From Acanthochlamys bracteata (Eukaryota; Streptophyta; Magnoliopsida; Pandanales; Velloziaceae), in assembly GCA_019914995.1 (NCBI GenBank), contig CM034131.1, positions 6,604,501 through 6,668,500 on the forward strand: a DNA stretch of 64,000 nucleotides, written 5' to 3'. Shown here in pieces: positions 1-10,720 of this stretch. Numbering within the stretch: the stretch's first letter is position 1; the number at the start of each line of letters is the position of its first letter. A program made the position numbers and the translations under genes. The notes under the pieces are model-generated. The model searched no databases and was not told where the DNA came from. It saw only the letters and a program-made list of their open reading frames with translations.

Positions 1-132
1 TCACAAAGTTACTTCTCTAGATGTTATCATCCAAGCAAAAGCATACATGCATTATGTAAGGCAAATTTTCTGGTTTTCCAACATGTAAGGCTATTATACT
101 AGTCTGTCTTCTAAAGGCATCTAGGATTCAGT

Positions 133-186
133 CATATCGTGTTACTTTTACCATTGATGTCTTTCTTCCCATCTCCAGATGGAGAA
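133..186 (+). repeat. Duplicated splice-acceptor segment (partner at 279-332)
   Basis: Positions 133-186 repeat 279-332, 54 bp with only four mismatches by eye. The repeated piece includes the polypyrimidine tract, the CTCCAG acceptor and the first bases of the exon that starts at 325. Beyond the shared ATGGAGAA the upstream copy runs into a stop in the exon frame, so it looks like a non-functional decoy acceptor made by a local tandem duplication. Confidence 0.85.
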
Positions 187-324
187 TATTAGCTATATCA
201 TATAAGAGGCATTCTTCTTTGGCATCTAGCATTGGTGACTTTCTTCTTGGCAATCTAACAGCATTCTGTGCATGGTTCCATATCATGTTACTTTTGCCAT
301 TGATATCTTTCTTCTCATCTCCAG

Positions 325-2905
325 ATGGAGAACGTGAACGCTATCATCTAGAAGGGCTTATGGAGAGTCCAGCAGTGGATGATGATGGAGAGTGCTTTTC
401 TTCCATTTTATTGAATGCAACATCACTTAATATTGAGGTCTACTACAACAAAGCAGTGAACTACACGCTCATGGTCACCTTTGTATCCTTGATAAGCATG
501 AGGACCTTTTTCATCTTTGAATCTTAGATAGTTAGATTCCTTTTCCTTAATGACTAGTTAAACAGGTGTCATTTCTTCAAGTGCTCTTGTTAATACGGCA
601 AATGGAACATAGCAATACACAATCTGTAAGATCTCTATCCAGTCTTAATAGATGCTATTGTTCCATTATTCTTTTGATTATGCTCACACTCTACCTAAAT
701 AATAATGAATTGTATCAAGTTTGTAGTTGTACTAGTACTTATTTCCTTCACCATTATTTTTCTGGAGGCATTTAATATGTTAAAATTGCTGTTAACAGGG
801 TGCTACTAAGGTTTCTATTCTGATGATAGGTCAACAAGCAATTATGGATGCATATCTTTGTCTCTTACATCTGACTGCTGGGATATTAGTAGGTAAGTGT
901 TATTGTATCTTGATCAGTACTCTATGTTACTAACACTGTTCAGTTTCTATTTATATACATATGTTGAAAATCCTTATTTCTGGCATGGATGTATGGGTTT
1001 TTACCAAATATGAGTAGAAACATATCAAGGTGAATTAGAACACCCATGTTAAAACCAATATTTCACTTGCATAGATTAACTAAAATTTCTAACCTTTGAT
1101 ACTCAATCTTTTTATTTATTTAATTAATACGAACGTGTTACCATCTTGCTGGTAATAGTTTCATGCAGTCATTCTGTATATGTTCGAGTGACAAGTATAA
1201 AGTTAAGACTAGGATGCGTGTGCAAGTTGTTCAGGCATCAAGTGAAAAGTATATGAGTACAAATTTCAAACAGGAACAGGAGCGAAGTGTTTAGGTGGTA
1301 TAGGAAGCGGTTTTATACATAACCTAAGCTGCTAAGATTTCCCAAAGTAGTTGAATCTTTTGACCAATTTTAGAAAGGTGGAGTTGAATGTTAACTTGTC
1401 CTGAGCTTGCATTAAACCATTTGTATGCAATTTTTTGTAATTAATATACTTGATGCCGTAATTGAGAATTTTGGACAATTGATACGCTTAAAGTGCATCT
1501 GGCTTTCAAATAAAGCCATGTTTTCATTGAGGAGCACTCTGTGTCTAGGTGTTTCACTAATAAAATAATGCACGACCATCGTGTGCGTATTACTTGTCGC
1601 CTTAAATTTGTTGTCATTCTGTATTCAATTATCGGTTACGTAAGTTTGAGTTTTCAGGGAACATCATCCCATGATTTTAATCATAATGTAACATACCATG
1701 AAATGGGAATAAATTCAATACCAGAAGTTTGTTATGGTTTCTGTTTTTTTAATGGAGAAAAGGCTTTATTTGATGCATTGAACCATCGCGGTGTATCTTT
1801 ACCTCTGATGAGCTGATAGCTTTTCTCTTGTATTTCATATTGCAGAGTCTCTCTTTAATGCATTTGCAACGGCTGCTTTCTTCAAGTTTGTTGTGTTTTC
1901 TATTTTTGAGATGAGGTATCTTCTTGCTATCTGGAAAGCAAGTAGGCCTGTGAATAGTGGAGAAGGCTGGGAAACAATGAGACGAGAGCTTTCAGTTCTC
2001 TATAGCCGCTTCTGTCAGTATCTTTTTCTTCCAACTGAGTCTACTATCTGTATTTAGCTTTTAGAACAATGTCAATACCTAACAAAGTTACTCACACATT
2101 GCAGATGGCATTCTGCTGGGTGGCATTCTGCTCATGTACGAGTTGCACAATTTTCTTCAGCCACTTTTGTTCGTAATGTATTCTTTCTGGATACCCCAGA
2201 TTGTAACGAATATTATTCGAGACACAAGAAAGCCCTTGCATCCTCATTATATAATAGGCATGACGCTAACTCGTCTTGCCATTCCTCTTTACATTTTTGG
2301 TTGCCCTAGTAACTTCATGCGCATCGAAGTTGACAAAAGCTGGTGCATCTCCTTAAGTGCTTTCATGGGACTCCAAGCATCAGTTCTCTTACTTCAACAT
2401 TATTTTGGTGCAAGATGGTTCATTCCTCGTCAGGTTTGAGTGCTCAACTTTGTTGCTTTAACGTCAAATAGTAAAGTTGCTAGAGTCATTTGTTTAAGTG
2501 ATCATATAAGTTGCCATCAGGATTCTCGTGAAGTGAATGTGGCAGACTGTGCCAGTTCATGGCAACCTACTTAATCAACTTGTTACCTTTTGGCAGATTT
2601 TACCAGAGAAATATAGCTACTGTAGGAAAATTGAGAATGATGCCAGTCAAGCTGTGGATTGTGTTATTTGCATGGCATCAATTGATGTTAGGCAGCGATC
2701 AAACGAGTACATGGTATTACAAGAGTCATTACAATCACCTTAAGAAAGTAAATACTTTTGTATCTAATTTCCGCAATGTATTTCAAATTCTGTATCGCTG
2801 CAGGTAACACCTTGCGAACATATATTCCATTCTGGCTGCCTGCAAAGATGGATGGATATAAAGATGGAATGCCCAACATGCAGGCGCTCACTTCCCCCAG
2901 CTTAG
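325..2905 (+). CDS. FLY2: Transmembrane RING-H2 E3 ubiquitin ligase, FLY1/FLY2 (TUL1-like) family, 5' part outside the window
   Basis: Seven 3' exons are visible: 325-482, 566-625, 799-892, 1846-2013, 2105-2433, 2597-2713 and 2804-2905. All have GT-AG borders and together they encode 341 residues in one frame. The product carries several hydrophobic membrane segments and ends in a RING-H2 finger: CVIC, then CEHIFHSGC, then CPTC, four residues before the LPPA end. This matches the endomembrane E3 ligases FLYING SAUCER 1/2 of Arabidopsis, relatives of yeast Tul1 in the Dsc complex. FLY1 acts in the Golgi/endosomes and controls pectin methylesterification in seed mucilage. The N-terminal lumenal part lies upstream of the window, so the first visible exon starts in phase. 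Choosing FLY2 over FLY1 is a guess from recalled sequence. Confidence 0.88.
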
Positions 2906-3762
2906 GTTCTTCTGTGAATACTCTCTAGTTGCAATCAGGTACTCCATTGATGGTAAGCAATTGGAGAACTGCAGCTATTGTTCAAGTGGATACCCTTGAA
3001 CAAATTTCTGTAGGTGGCTTAATACAGTTATCTTTTCAGATTCCCGGTGAAGTTTTAGACAATCTTACAAACAGGAGACAGGATGCACAATTTTCGGAAG
3101 ATGCAAATCAAGTTGTCAAAGAATGAAAACGGGTTGGGTTGTTCTACGGCTAGACACTCCTGTTGTTACTTACACCCTGACATTGTGTAAAACGGTTGTT
3201 TAGAGTCCATGCCTCTCGCTCCACTAGCCTGTACATCTCATACATTAGAAGCAGACACTTAGCTTGATACAGAAGCAGAGACATGAGGAGCAAGACCGCA
3301 TTGAGAAAAGTGGTCAATCAATAAAAGCAACAAGTGCTTCAGTCGCTCTTCGTTGTAAATAATTGTTGTTTATACTATCTAACCACTTGAAAATTTTTTA
3401 TAGTTTGGAAGCTCTGAAGATGTCTTTTACTGATTGATTAGTGCCTCCACCCTTCTTGTAAACAAACAGAAGTTCTCTGTTTGCCAGCAATGTACAGGAT
3501 TCAAAAACAACCTTTGGTGCATTTGAATTTGAGAAATTGTGCCACAATGTACAGGATTCAAAGCAATGCCCAGGAAATTGACAGCATTGCATCTCAACAT
3601 CTATGCATTCTAATTCGGTGAATAATTTCACAAAAATTTCACTTGAAGAAAAGACAACAAGCAGACAGCAGTTTGAGAGTTGACATATAAAAGTCCAGTA
3701 CATTGAACTCCAAATTGAGTAGCGACGACAATAAAACTGGTTTTCCTTCTTTCTCGAAAACA
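2906..3762. other. 3' UTR of the FLY-like gene plus a convergent intergenic gap
   Basis: No gene is visible. The first ~420 bp are probably 3' UTR. A 17-bp direct repeat (AATGTACAGGATTCAAA) occurs near 3488 and again near 3545. A minus-strand open frame of 130 codons here has no recognisable domain. Confidence 0.6.
3320..3325 (+). terminator. Canonical polyadenylation signal of the FLY-like gene
   Basis: AATAAA about 415 nt after the stop codon at 2903-2905. It is the best-placed canonical signal before the oppositely oriented MADS loci. The intervening sequence shows no other gene and is read as 3' UTR. Confidence 0.45.
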
Positions 3763-4229
3763 TTATAGGCAAAATCCCACGGGGAAACAACCCATTACCA
3801 AACTCGGAAGAGTACCTTGAGTGAAGTTGAAACTTGTTGGATGCTGTCTTTGAACTTGCTCCAAAGCCACAAACATTTGCTTGAGCGCTGCAACTTCGAC
3901 TTCCTCCATTGCTTTGTCCACCAACGCCGTCAATTGCTTATTCTCTTCCGTAGCGATCGTGAGCTTGTGATAAAATCCATCACCATTATATACCCATCGA
4001 TGACAGCGTCGACAGAAGGTGACTCAAGCGAGAAGGAAGCGTTCTCAGTTTGATCAGGAGTGAAGATACCGACAGAGAGCGCATTGCTGCAGAGCACAGT
4101 ACTGAGCCCTGCAGCTTTCTTGAAAAAGCTATTGCTTCTCATTTTGAAAGAAAGATTCAGTTTTTTCTTGTCACTGATCGTCTTCATCCTCTCTTTCGTC
4201 GGTTTCGCCGGAGTTTGCTGCTCTTCCAT
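3763..4229 (-). pseudogene. Degenerate type I (M-alpha) MADS-box gene, frame-disrupted
   Basis: From an ATG at 4229 the reading begins like an AGL62-type MADS domain: FFKKAAGLSTVLC, then SPSVDAVIDGYI. The DNA-contact stretch is altered: SFKMRS stands where the neighbour at 5107-5643 has TFSKRR, and there is one extra residue before VLC. The start frame stops at 3930. Another frame continues smoothly from about 3990 down to a stop at 3763-3765 with a plausible coiled-coil tail (HKLTIATEENKQL, then ALVDKAMEEVEVAALKQMF). The natural reading is one host gene with a single frameshift near 3985-4000. A short functional protein of 99 aa or an assembly error cannot be excluded. It is probably a decayed tandem copy of the intact MADS gene 0.9 kb away. 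Confidence 0.65.
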
Positions 4230-5106
4230 TTTTCGGCGATCGAATTACAAACAGAACAATTTTTAGAACGGAAGAAAGAATGAATTTAACAGATTCCGTT
4301 TAAAGCCTTTGGCGCGCATATGTTCTCAGAGTTGATTGGAACGAGATTTTTGTTGAGCAACGAATGACAGATTAACAGTTGAGGGAAATCATTAACAAGA
4401 ATTCGAATTTGCTTTGTTTAGGAAAGAAGTCTTTAATCGAATAAAGTAATAAATGAAGCAAGAAATTCATATTCATGCTATGTTCAAAAGCATTAACTTG
4501 CTTCCCATATTTGTTCAAGTCCAGCTGGTAATTAAAAAGAAAAACCTTCAAGCGTGCAATTACAGCAGAGATTTTGTTTACAGAAGATTTTCTAAATTCT
4601 TTGCTGATTCGGAATTATAGAAAGTTCGGTTCTTTGTTCTTCATCAGAAATTTCCTTCAACAAAAGTTTCAAGCTGCATTCAACCTTTCTGTAAACAAAC
4701 TCATCATCAACAACAGGTGACAGAATCTCGTTTATAAAACTTTAAAGGGAATTAATTCTTCGACGTGCATGGATTTGGAGCGTGAACAGAAGATTGAAAA
4801 TTAGTTCTGCAAATTTAATTCAATTCAACAAATTTTAGACACGAACTACAAATATATAAAATTAATCACTATATAATTCTCTATGGATCAAGGAGGATAA
4901 TTACAAAATTGTAGTCTGCAAAACTATGCAACCACTCTCACTCCAAGAAATCAACATATTCTCAGATTTACAAATTAATACTAACCTATGAATAACCTAC
5001 AACCTGCAACTAAATCAATGCATGATTACAATTCTAATAATAACTGTAGGTCAAAATCGAACAAATGAGAACCGAAGTAGTTCAATGAGAAAAAATCAAA
5101 ACAAAT
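4230..5106. other. Spacer between the two MADS loci
   Basis: AT-rich sequence with no recognisable gene. It holds the promoter side of the degenerate MADS copy and the 3' end of the intact one. No repeat element was recognised. Confidence 0.6.
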
Positions 5107-5643
5107 CTAGCTTGATCCATGCTTCAGCTGTTGTTGCAAAGCTTGAATCTTTTGCAACTTCTCCGCTCTAATACTCTGCAACAGCACCAGAAACTGCTCA
5201 AGATCTCCGAGATCCAACCCATCAACAGGCAAATCAAGTAACGGTCTCAACTGTTTCAACTCTTCGTTCTGTTCTTGAACCGTAAGCAATTGCGCGTCGA
5301 CGCCATCAGAAGAAGAAGAAGAGGAACTGTTTATCATCACTGGCAGTGGAACTTGGCATGGTCTCCCGCGAAGATAACAATCGATAACCGCATCAGCAGA
5401 AGGATGACCGAACGAATAAGCACGGCCACCAGGAGAGAAAACAATAGCCGCAATCGGTGTTCCACACAGTACAGCGAGTTCCGTTGCTTTCTTGAACAAG
5501 CCTTTACGGCGTTTAGAGAAGGTTACATCGAGACTCTTCTTCTCTTTGATCTTCTTTATCTCTACCTTCCGCCGGCCAAGGCTACTTCTTTTCCCTGGCG
5601 CCGGCAACGGAAGCTTCTGTTGTTGCTGTTGTTCCATCTGCAT
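5107..5643 (-). CDS. Type I MADS-box transcription factor, M-alpha (AGL62/AGL61-like)
   Basis: Single-exon gene encoding 178 aa, as usual for type I MADS genes. After a Gln-rich start (residues 3-9) the MADS domain spans about residues 24-84, with KVEIKKI, TFSKRRKGLFKKATELAVLC, IVFSPGGRAYSFGHPSADAVI. The FGHPS segment is characteristic of M-alpha proteins. Residues ~114-175 form a Leu/Gln-rich, probably coiled-coil dimerisation tail. There is no K-box, so it is not MIKC type. The family binds CArG-like DNA in the nucleus as M-alpha/M-gamma heterodimers, and the best-known members act in female gametophyte and endosperm development. The upstream ATG at 5643 is used; a second in-frame ATG two codons later is equally possible. 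The broken copy at 3763-4229 suggests a tandem family. Confidence 0.9.
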   Translation of the reverse strand: MQMEQQQQQKLPLPAPGKRSSLGRRKVEIKKIKEKKSLDVTFSKRRKGLFKKATELAVLCGTPIAAIVFSPGGRAYSFGHPSADAVIDCYLRGRPCQVPLPVMINSSSSSSSDGVDAQLLTVQEQNEELKQLRPLLDLPVDGLDLGDLEQFLVLLQSIRAEKLQKIQALQQQLKHGSS

Positions 5644-5687
5644 TGTTCGATCTTTGAAGGAGGAGAATTACGGCACTAGAAGTAGGT

Positions 5688-5697
5688 ACTTATAGAC
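5688..5697 (-). promoter_or_regulatory. TATA-like element of the MADS gene
   Basis: Reads TCTATAAGTA on the minus strand, 45-55 bp upstream of the ATG. That spacing would leave a very short 5' UTR of about 15-20 nt. Confidence 0.4.
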
Positions 5698-8364
5698 TAT
5701 ACGGGATTTGAAATACCTGATAAATAAAAGTTTCCAAATTTTATGTTGTGTAGCATTACGATGGGTGTTGATTTCTTTAGGTTTAAGTTATTTTTTTATT
5801 GATTTGACACATATAATTGATCTATATAAAATACACTCCAAAATTTTGTGAATTTCCAAGATTTCAAAATTATATGTGATTGCAGTGATGGAAATTTTTT
5901 CTTTTTATTGTTCAAGAAACTTTGAACTTAAATTCCCATGCAACTTGCAACAACTAATTAAAGCATTTATTTTATTTTTATGTTTTTAATTTTCTGGGTA
6001 ACAATATAATATCATCAACAATTATGAAACCTTTTGGTGAATATAATTTCACATAAGTTGATGTTACATTTTCATTTCACTCTCTCAAGAAAATTTCACA
6101 TAAATTGATTGTACTGAATTAAATTAGCGAGAAATAAAAATAACTATGTTCTAATTTATTTTTTGAAGTAGATAGAGCATAGAGTCATAGAGGTAGGGAG
6201 ATAATAAAGCTTGATACCATGGTTACCAAAACAACAACAATTCTGAAACAAATATCATGAGAATACTTTATTTTTAAAATAAAGTAGATGAGCATGTTTA
6301 TGAGCTAGCAGCTATAGATGTTCCGAATCTTACTAGCTCGGATCTCATCAATAATAATATACGTATCAATCCTCGTTACACAATTGAAGATATTTTTCAA
6401 TGTCCGACTGCGGCTTTCATCCAGCTTATTTTAATCATATAAAAATTAGCACGGCAAAAGCAAATTTTATAAAAATAAATTTTTAATATAAAATAAAATT
6501 TTATTATCAAAATAAAATTAAAATTAGAATAATAATTTTAATATGTAAAATAATTTAATTTAAAATTTTTGAAAGTAAAAACTAAATTTCTGTCCTAAGC
6601 TGCTCATAAAATTTTTTATTTTATTAAATGATAGAGCTAGATGTTTAGCTCAACCTAGAGGTCCACTATCATGACTTGTCTCTGAAGCTCTAGCCAAGCG
6701 CTGGAGTCGATCTCTTTCAACCGGTAACTATAACTTTCAATTTAATAAACATAACATTAATAATCAACTCGTTCCAAATATCAACCGACTTTTTGTTCTT
6801 TCTTTTTTCTTTTAATTTAAGTAAACACCTGTTTAATTTCACTGGTATCAGAACAACGATCGCCGTCACATTCTTTGAATTTAGTATTTTTAATGTGGTC
6901 CCCACTACGAACCGGAATTCCCGTGCGCCGTCAGTCCGTGCGGCGTTGTCTGGTAACTTATGGTCCCCAAAACTGACCACGAAAAACGGCTTCTGTGGGA
7001 CCCACAACGAGAGCGTCTCGCCTTGCCGAACGACTCGTGATATCAAACACCATACCGCGGCGTTTCCTGTCAACGGGAAAACAAGCACTATTTGAAGCAG
7101 CTGTCGTGGGACCTAAATGCTGTAGCAGAAAATTAGATCGAGTAGGAGGAAATCTGGATTTTCAGATATTTGCTGCGTGAGTGCGCAAGGGTGTCGGGCG
7201 CACGAGCCGTCGAGCCCGAGCTGGTCAAGCGTAAGAGTAGAAGTGTAGAACGTGGCACAAGACATTTAAGGGTGTTGTTTTATAGCGGAGCCAATTAAAA
7301 GGATCAATCCGTTTGGCACGAATTGCGCCGACGCCCACCGCGAGCGCAACCAAACAACTGCTCTAGGTCATTAACCCGTTCACGTCACGTCCGTACGACG
7401 GCTCCCACGTGCCTCCTCCATGCATACACATCTCGCCCAACAATCGCACCCACCACTCCGTGCTCTGTTTTTCTTCCAGATTCTATTAATAAATGGGTCC
7501 GGATAATCTGAGTAATATTAGTTAAACAAATATAATGAATTGAGAAGCAAACTAAAGATCAGAAATGGAGCGAGATCTTGTCCGCAGATTTTTTGCGGCA
7601 TAAAGAGTGGACCGGAAAATAAAGCGGGCGCCGTGCTAACTCCGTTACTGACGCCATCTGTGGAGCGGCAGATGGAAGAACGTCAGGCAGCGGTAAGCTC
7701 ACCACACGTGTCCGCGCAGATTTCAAGACAAGTTCGTCGAGCACGCCTCCGCAGCAGGTACGGTCCATTCCCTCGCGTCTGCGTGTGCTAAGTTGCAAAC
7801 GAAAGCCCAACACTGTTGCTGGCACAACGCTTTAGCGCGTCGTGATCGGTGTAAACGGCTGTGTGATTTCTTATCTTGAATCGAGATTAGCAAATGACGG
7901 GAAGGGAAAATGTAAAAAAAATAAGAAGAGACGAGAGAATGCCGGCTGCGCGTAGGGCACGCTGAAGAAGGCGGCGCTAACGATTAAACATGAAGTTTTA
8001 AATTTATTAATTTTCTTGTTTAGCATCCAATGATTAACCAAAAAAAGAAACCACTATTTTGAGTTGAAGAATATAGAAGAGACCAAAGAGTATGATCCAG
8101 CATGTGGCGTTGATGGAAGGAAGTTACAACACTGAGCAGAGATCTAAAACCTTTTGTGAGTTCTGATAAGATACACATTCTCAGTGAAAAAAAGAAGTCT
8201 AATCACAAGCTAGCTACGACTACTTACACAGAATCTATTCGCTTTCTAAGATCGAATGCCTTAGCATGCCAAACACAGAGACAGAAAATGCTATTAAAAA
8301 CCAAAAACAAAAACCTCTTTTCTTCTTGTCGAAATAAGGGCGATTTCGCAGCGTTGTTAAACAA
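5698..8364. other. Intergenic: AT-rich half, then a CpG-rich stretch without a gene
   Basis: 5.7-6.7 kb is AT-rich and featureless. From about 6880 to 7830 the base composition changes to GC/CpG-rich, with G-box-type motifs (CCCACGTGCC near 7407, ACACGTGTCC near 7703) and a TATA-like TTTTATAGC near 7278. No open frame there resembles a known protein. It may be distal regulatory DNA for the flanking MADS or ERF genes, or an unannotated transcript. The last few hundred bases are the 3' side of the ERF gene. Confidence 0.5.
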
Positions 8365-9093
8365 TTACGCGATCTCGGCGGGCGGAGGACGATTGAGGTC
8401 AACGACTAAACGTGTTGCCTTTGTAGGCTTGCTTTGTTTGGGCGATTGGTGAAGATCTATGACGGACGAGGTGTCCGAGTCACTCTGAAAGCCGACAACA
8501 TGAAATCCTTGTCGGAATCCGCCCATGATCATCGACGGATCCAGTACAAAGCAAGGACGCTGTTGCGGTGCCGCCGCTGCTGCGACAGTTACTTTCTCTG
8601 ACGGTCTCATAATCGTGTCAAAGAAGAAGAAGGGCGGCGGTGAAGCATGGTACTTTGGGAACGGAAACCGTGCACTTCGGCCGAAGAGCTCAAGTTCCAG
8701 AGCTGGCGGTGCTGGAAATGCGACGGCTGGGATTGCGGTTGGAGGCACTGTGGTTTTCGGACTTGAAGACTCGATGGTGCTGTTCTGGCTACTAGGGCTA
8801 CCGGCGGCGTTGATGTTGTGGCACTGGAAGGAATCCGGGAAAGAAAAGTTGGTCTTAGCTTTCGGTCCACGGAACTCTCTAGCAGCGGCGTCGTAAGCCC
8901 GTGCAGCTTCTTCTGCTGTATCGAACGTTCCTAACCAGACCCTGCTTTTCTTTCCAGGATCTCTTATCTCCGCCGCATACCTTCCCCATGGCCGCTTCCT
9001 AACACCCCTGAAATGCGTTTCTTTTACTCCGCCACAGCCGCCGTCGACGACGGCTGTAGCACCTCCTCCTCCGCAGCTGCTTTTTGGTGCCAT
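8365..9093 (-). CDS. ERF4: ERF transcriptional repressor, group VIIIa (ERF4-like), with C-terminal EAR motif
   Basis: Intronless, 242 aa. A short Gly-rich N-terminus is followed by an AP2/ERF domain at about residues 27-84 ([19 protein letters not shown], then [17 protein letters not shown]), with the ERF-type Ala and Asp that recognise the GCC box. The middle is Pro/Ser-rich. [13 protein letters not shown] motif typical of the ERF3/ERF4 branch precedes a C-terminal EAR repression motif, DLNRPP at 232-237. Such proteins recruit TOPLESS/SAP18 co-repressors in ethylene, jasmonate and ABA responses. The frame is open for 47 more codons upstream to an ATG at 9234, but that ATG lies beside the TATA box, so the start at 9093 (MAPKSS) is preferred. 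The EAR core has Arg where Arabidopsis ERF4 has Leu (DLNLPP). Confidence 0.9.
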   Translation of the reverse strand: MAPKSSCGGGGATAVVDGGCGGVKETHFRGVRKRPWGRYAAEIRDPGKKSRVWLGTFDTAEEAARAYDAAAREFRGPKAKTNFSFPDSFQCHNINAAGSPSSQNSTIESSSPKTTVPPTAIPAVAFPAPPALELELFGRSARFPFPKYHASPPPFFFFDTIMRPSEKVTVAAAAAPQQRPCFVLDPSMIMGGFRQGFHVVGFQSDSDTSSVIDLHQSPKQSKPTKATRLVVDLNRPPPAEIA

Positions 9094-9235
9094 GTCTTCA
9101 CTGTCAGAAGCAAAACTAGCTAGAAAATATCTGATTTTAGCGTCTTTGTTGTTGTAATGCTTGTTTTGGTTTGGATTTTGCCAAGTCTGAAAAAGAGAAA
9201 GATAGGTTTGGCTGCAGGGTAAAGGGGCTAGCAAA

Positions 9236-9243
9236 ATTTATAG
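9236..9243 (-). promoter_or_regulatory. TATA box of the ERF4-like gene
   Basis: CTATAAAT on the minus strand, 143-150 bp upstream of the chosen ATG. It predicts transcription starting near 9205 and a ~110-nt pyrimidine-rich leader. It argues against the longer in-frame start at 9234, which would not be in the mRNA. Confidence 0.7.
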
Positions 9244-10023
9244 AGCTGATGGACGGCTAGATGTTTATGGGCCCGGTAGGGAAACAGGCAGCGTTCGAGC
9301 GAAGAAATTGAAATTATTCTGCACCCGTTTTCCTTAACCCCAGCCGCCCCATCTTCACACCCTAACTCATGCCAGAACAAACACCAATAGCTCTGTAAAC
9401 ATGACCGGTCACCTTTTTGGTACTCTTTCGAGGTGTTCCAAGATTCAACTGCCGTGAAATGAGGGTGTAATAGTTGACGGCGGTCACGGCCGCATGGGGT
9501 CTAAGCACGCCTTAAATTTCTCTAACTTATTTCGCGGGGTCCACAAAGTGTCGGCCGAGACCATAACCGTGCCGTGTAACCTGGATCACGGAACCCGAAC
9601 AAACAAGAGCTCGGACTGTTTCTAGCACGCCCCACATTCTCCACCTGCACATGTTGGGCTTTGCTTGGCAACAGTAACGCATGAACCCCCGGTAAGATGC
9701 AAGTATTCCACTCCTAGAAATGGACGGATCAGCTCAATCTATGAATCAAGTTTGTTAAATTCGGACCGCTGGATTTACTTAAATAAGTGAAGTGGAGTAG
9801 TACGGTCACTGCAGTTGCGCTCGCTCTGTTTCGAAAGGAAAGAGCCAAAAGGGGCGGAGATTTGGAGACGCTCTCTTACCTGCCGCCGAATCCGCTGTAA
9901 AGAGGCTGTGTCATGGATTACGGCGCAGGAAAAGTTATCTATGTTATTATGACACGTGGCGATGATCACTAGCGGCTTTTATTATTTTTTTTAAGTGCCA
10001 TGCCGCCAACTTGATTCTAAAAT

Positions 10024-10247
10024 GGTGCGTTTGAAATTATTTATTAAATAAAAATTTTTTAAAAAGATAATATTTTTATTTTTTAAAAAATAAATTCTAT
10101 TTTTTTTATTTTTAAAAAAATAATAAAAATATATAATAAAAAATTTCATTACGTAAAATTTTTTATAATTTTTAAATTTTAAAATAACTTTTTAAATATT
10201 TATAAAATATATATTAAAAAATATAAAATAAAAAAAATTGAAAAGCT
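10024..10247 (-). mobile_element. GCGTTTGG-type MITE, reverse copy
   Basis: Starts GGTGCGTTTGAAATTATT, the reverse-complement end of the family described at 37260-37515, and keeps the internal order of A/T blocks. The far end is worn and its limit is approximate. Confidence 0.55.
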
Positions 10248-10473
10248 GTCAAATTTATAGACAGCTAACACAGAGAAGCAAGCCAGCTTACTTCTGGTCT
10301 GGTTTTTATCTGATAGACTAGTGTGAGCTGTTTTTTGAAGAAGTTTGTTTTATTTTGTAATTAGAAGACTGCCGACTTACGAATTAATTTATGGACCAAT
10401 TTTTTTACATATTACGATTGTTGCGTACAACCGACGTGCGGTCCAGAGCCAGTTTGACACTCAAAGTATAAGA

Positions 10474-10720
10474 AAATATTTGGTAATATTTATAAAATAA
10501 ATTTTTTTTTAAATAAAAAATATTTTATTTTATTTTGATAAATAATTTTATTATTTTTGTTTTATAAAACAAAATAAAAGATAAAAATTTTATTAATAAA
10601 ATGTTTTTATAATTTTTAAATATTTAAATAATTCTATAAATTATTATAGAAACTATATTAAAAATTATAAAATTAAAAATTGATAAATTTTTTTTTAAAA
10701 TGAAATGCCTTTTAAACAAC
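10474..10720 (-). mobile_element. GCGTTTGG-type MITE, degraded reverse copy
   Basis: Contains the reverse-orientation blocks ATTTATAAAATAAA and AAACTATATTAAAAATTATA in the family order. Its termini have lost the GCGTTTGG core, so the ends are approximate. Confidence 0.4.

Noticed and set aside
3398-3790. Minus-strand open frame of 130 codons next to the MADS pseudogene
   Set aside because: Cys-rich but without a known pattern; its internal FESCTL repeat comes from a short DNA direct repeat. It overlaps the tail of the degenerate MADS copy in another frame.
6717-7088. Minus-strand open frame of 123 codons in the CpG-rich island
   Set aside because: No family resemblance and no promoter or splice support; long frames are expected in a GC-rich stretch.
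9094-9234. N-terminal extension of the ERF4-like protein
   Set aside because: In frame, but its ATG lies beside the TATA box, so it should not be transcribed; MAPKSS fits the family start.
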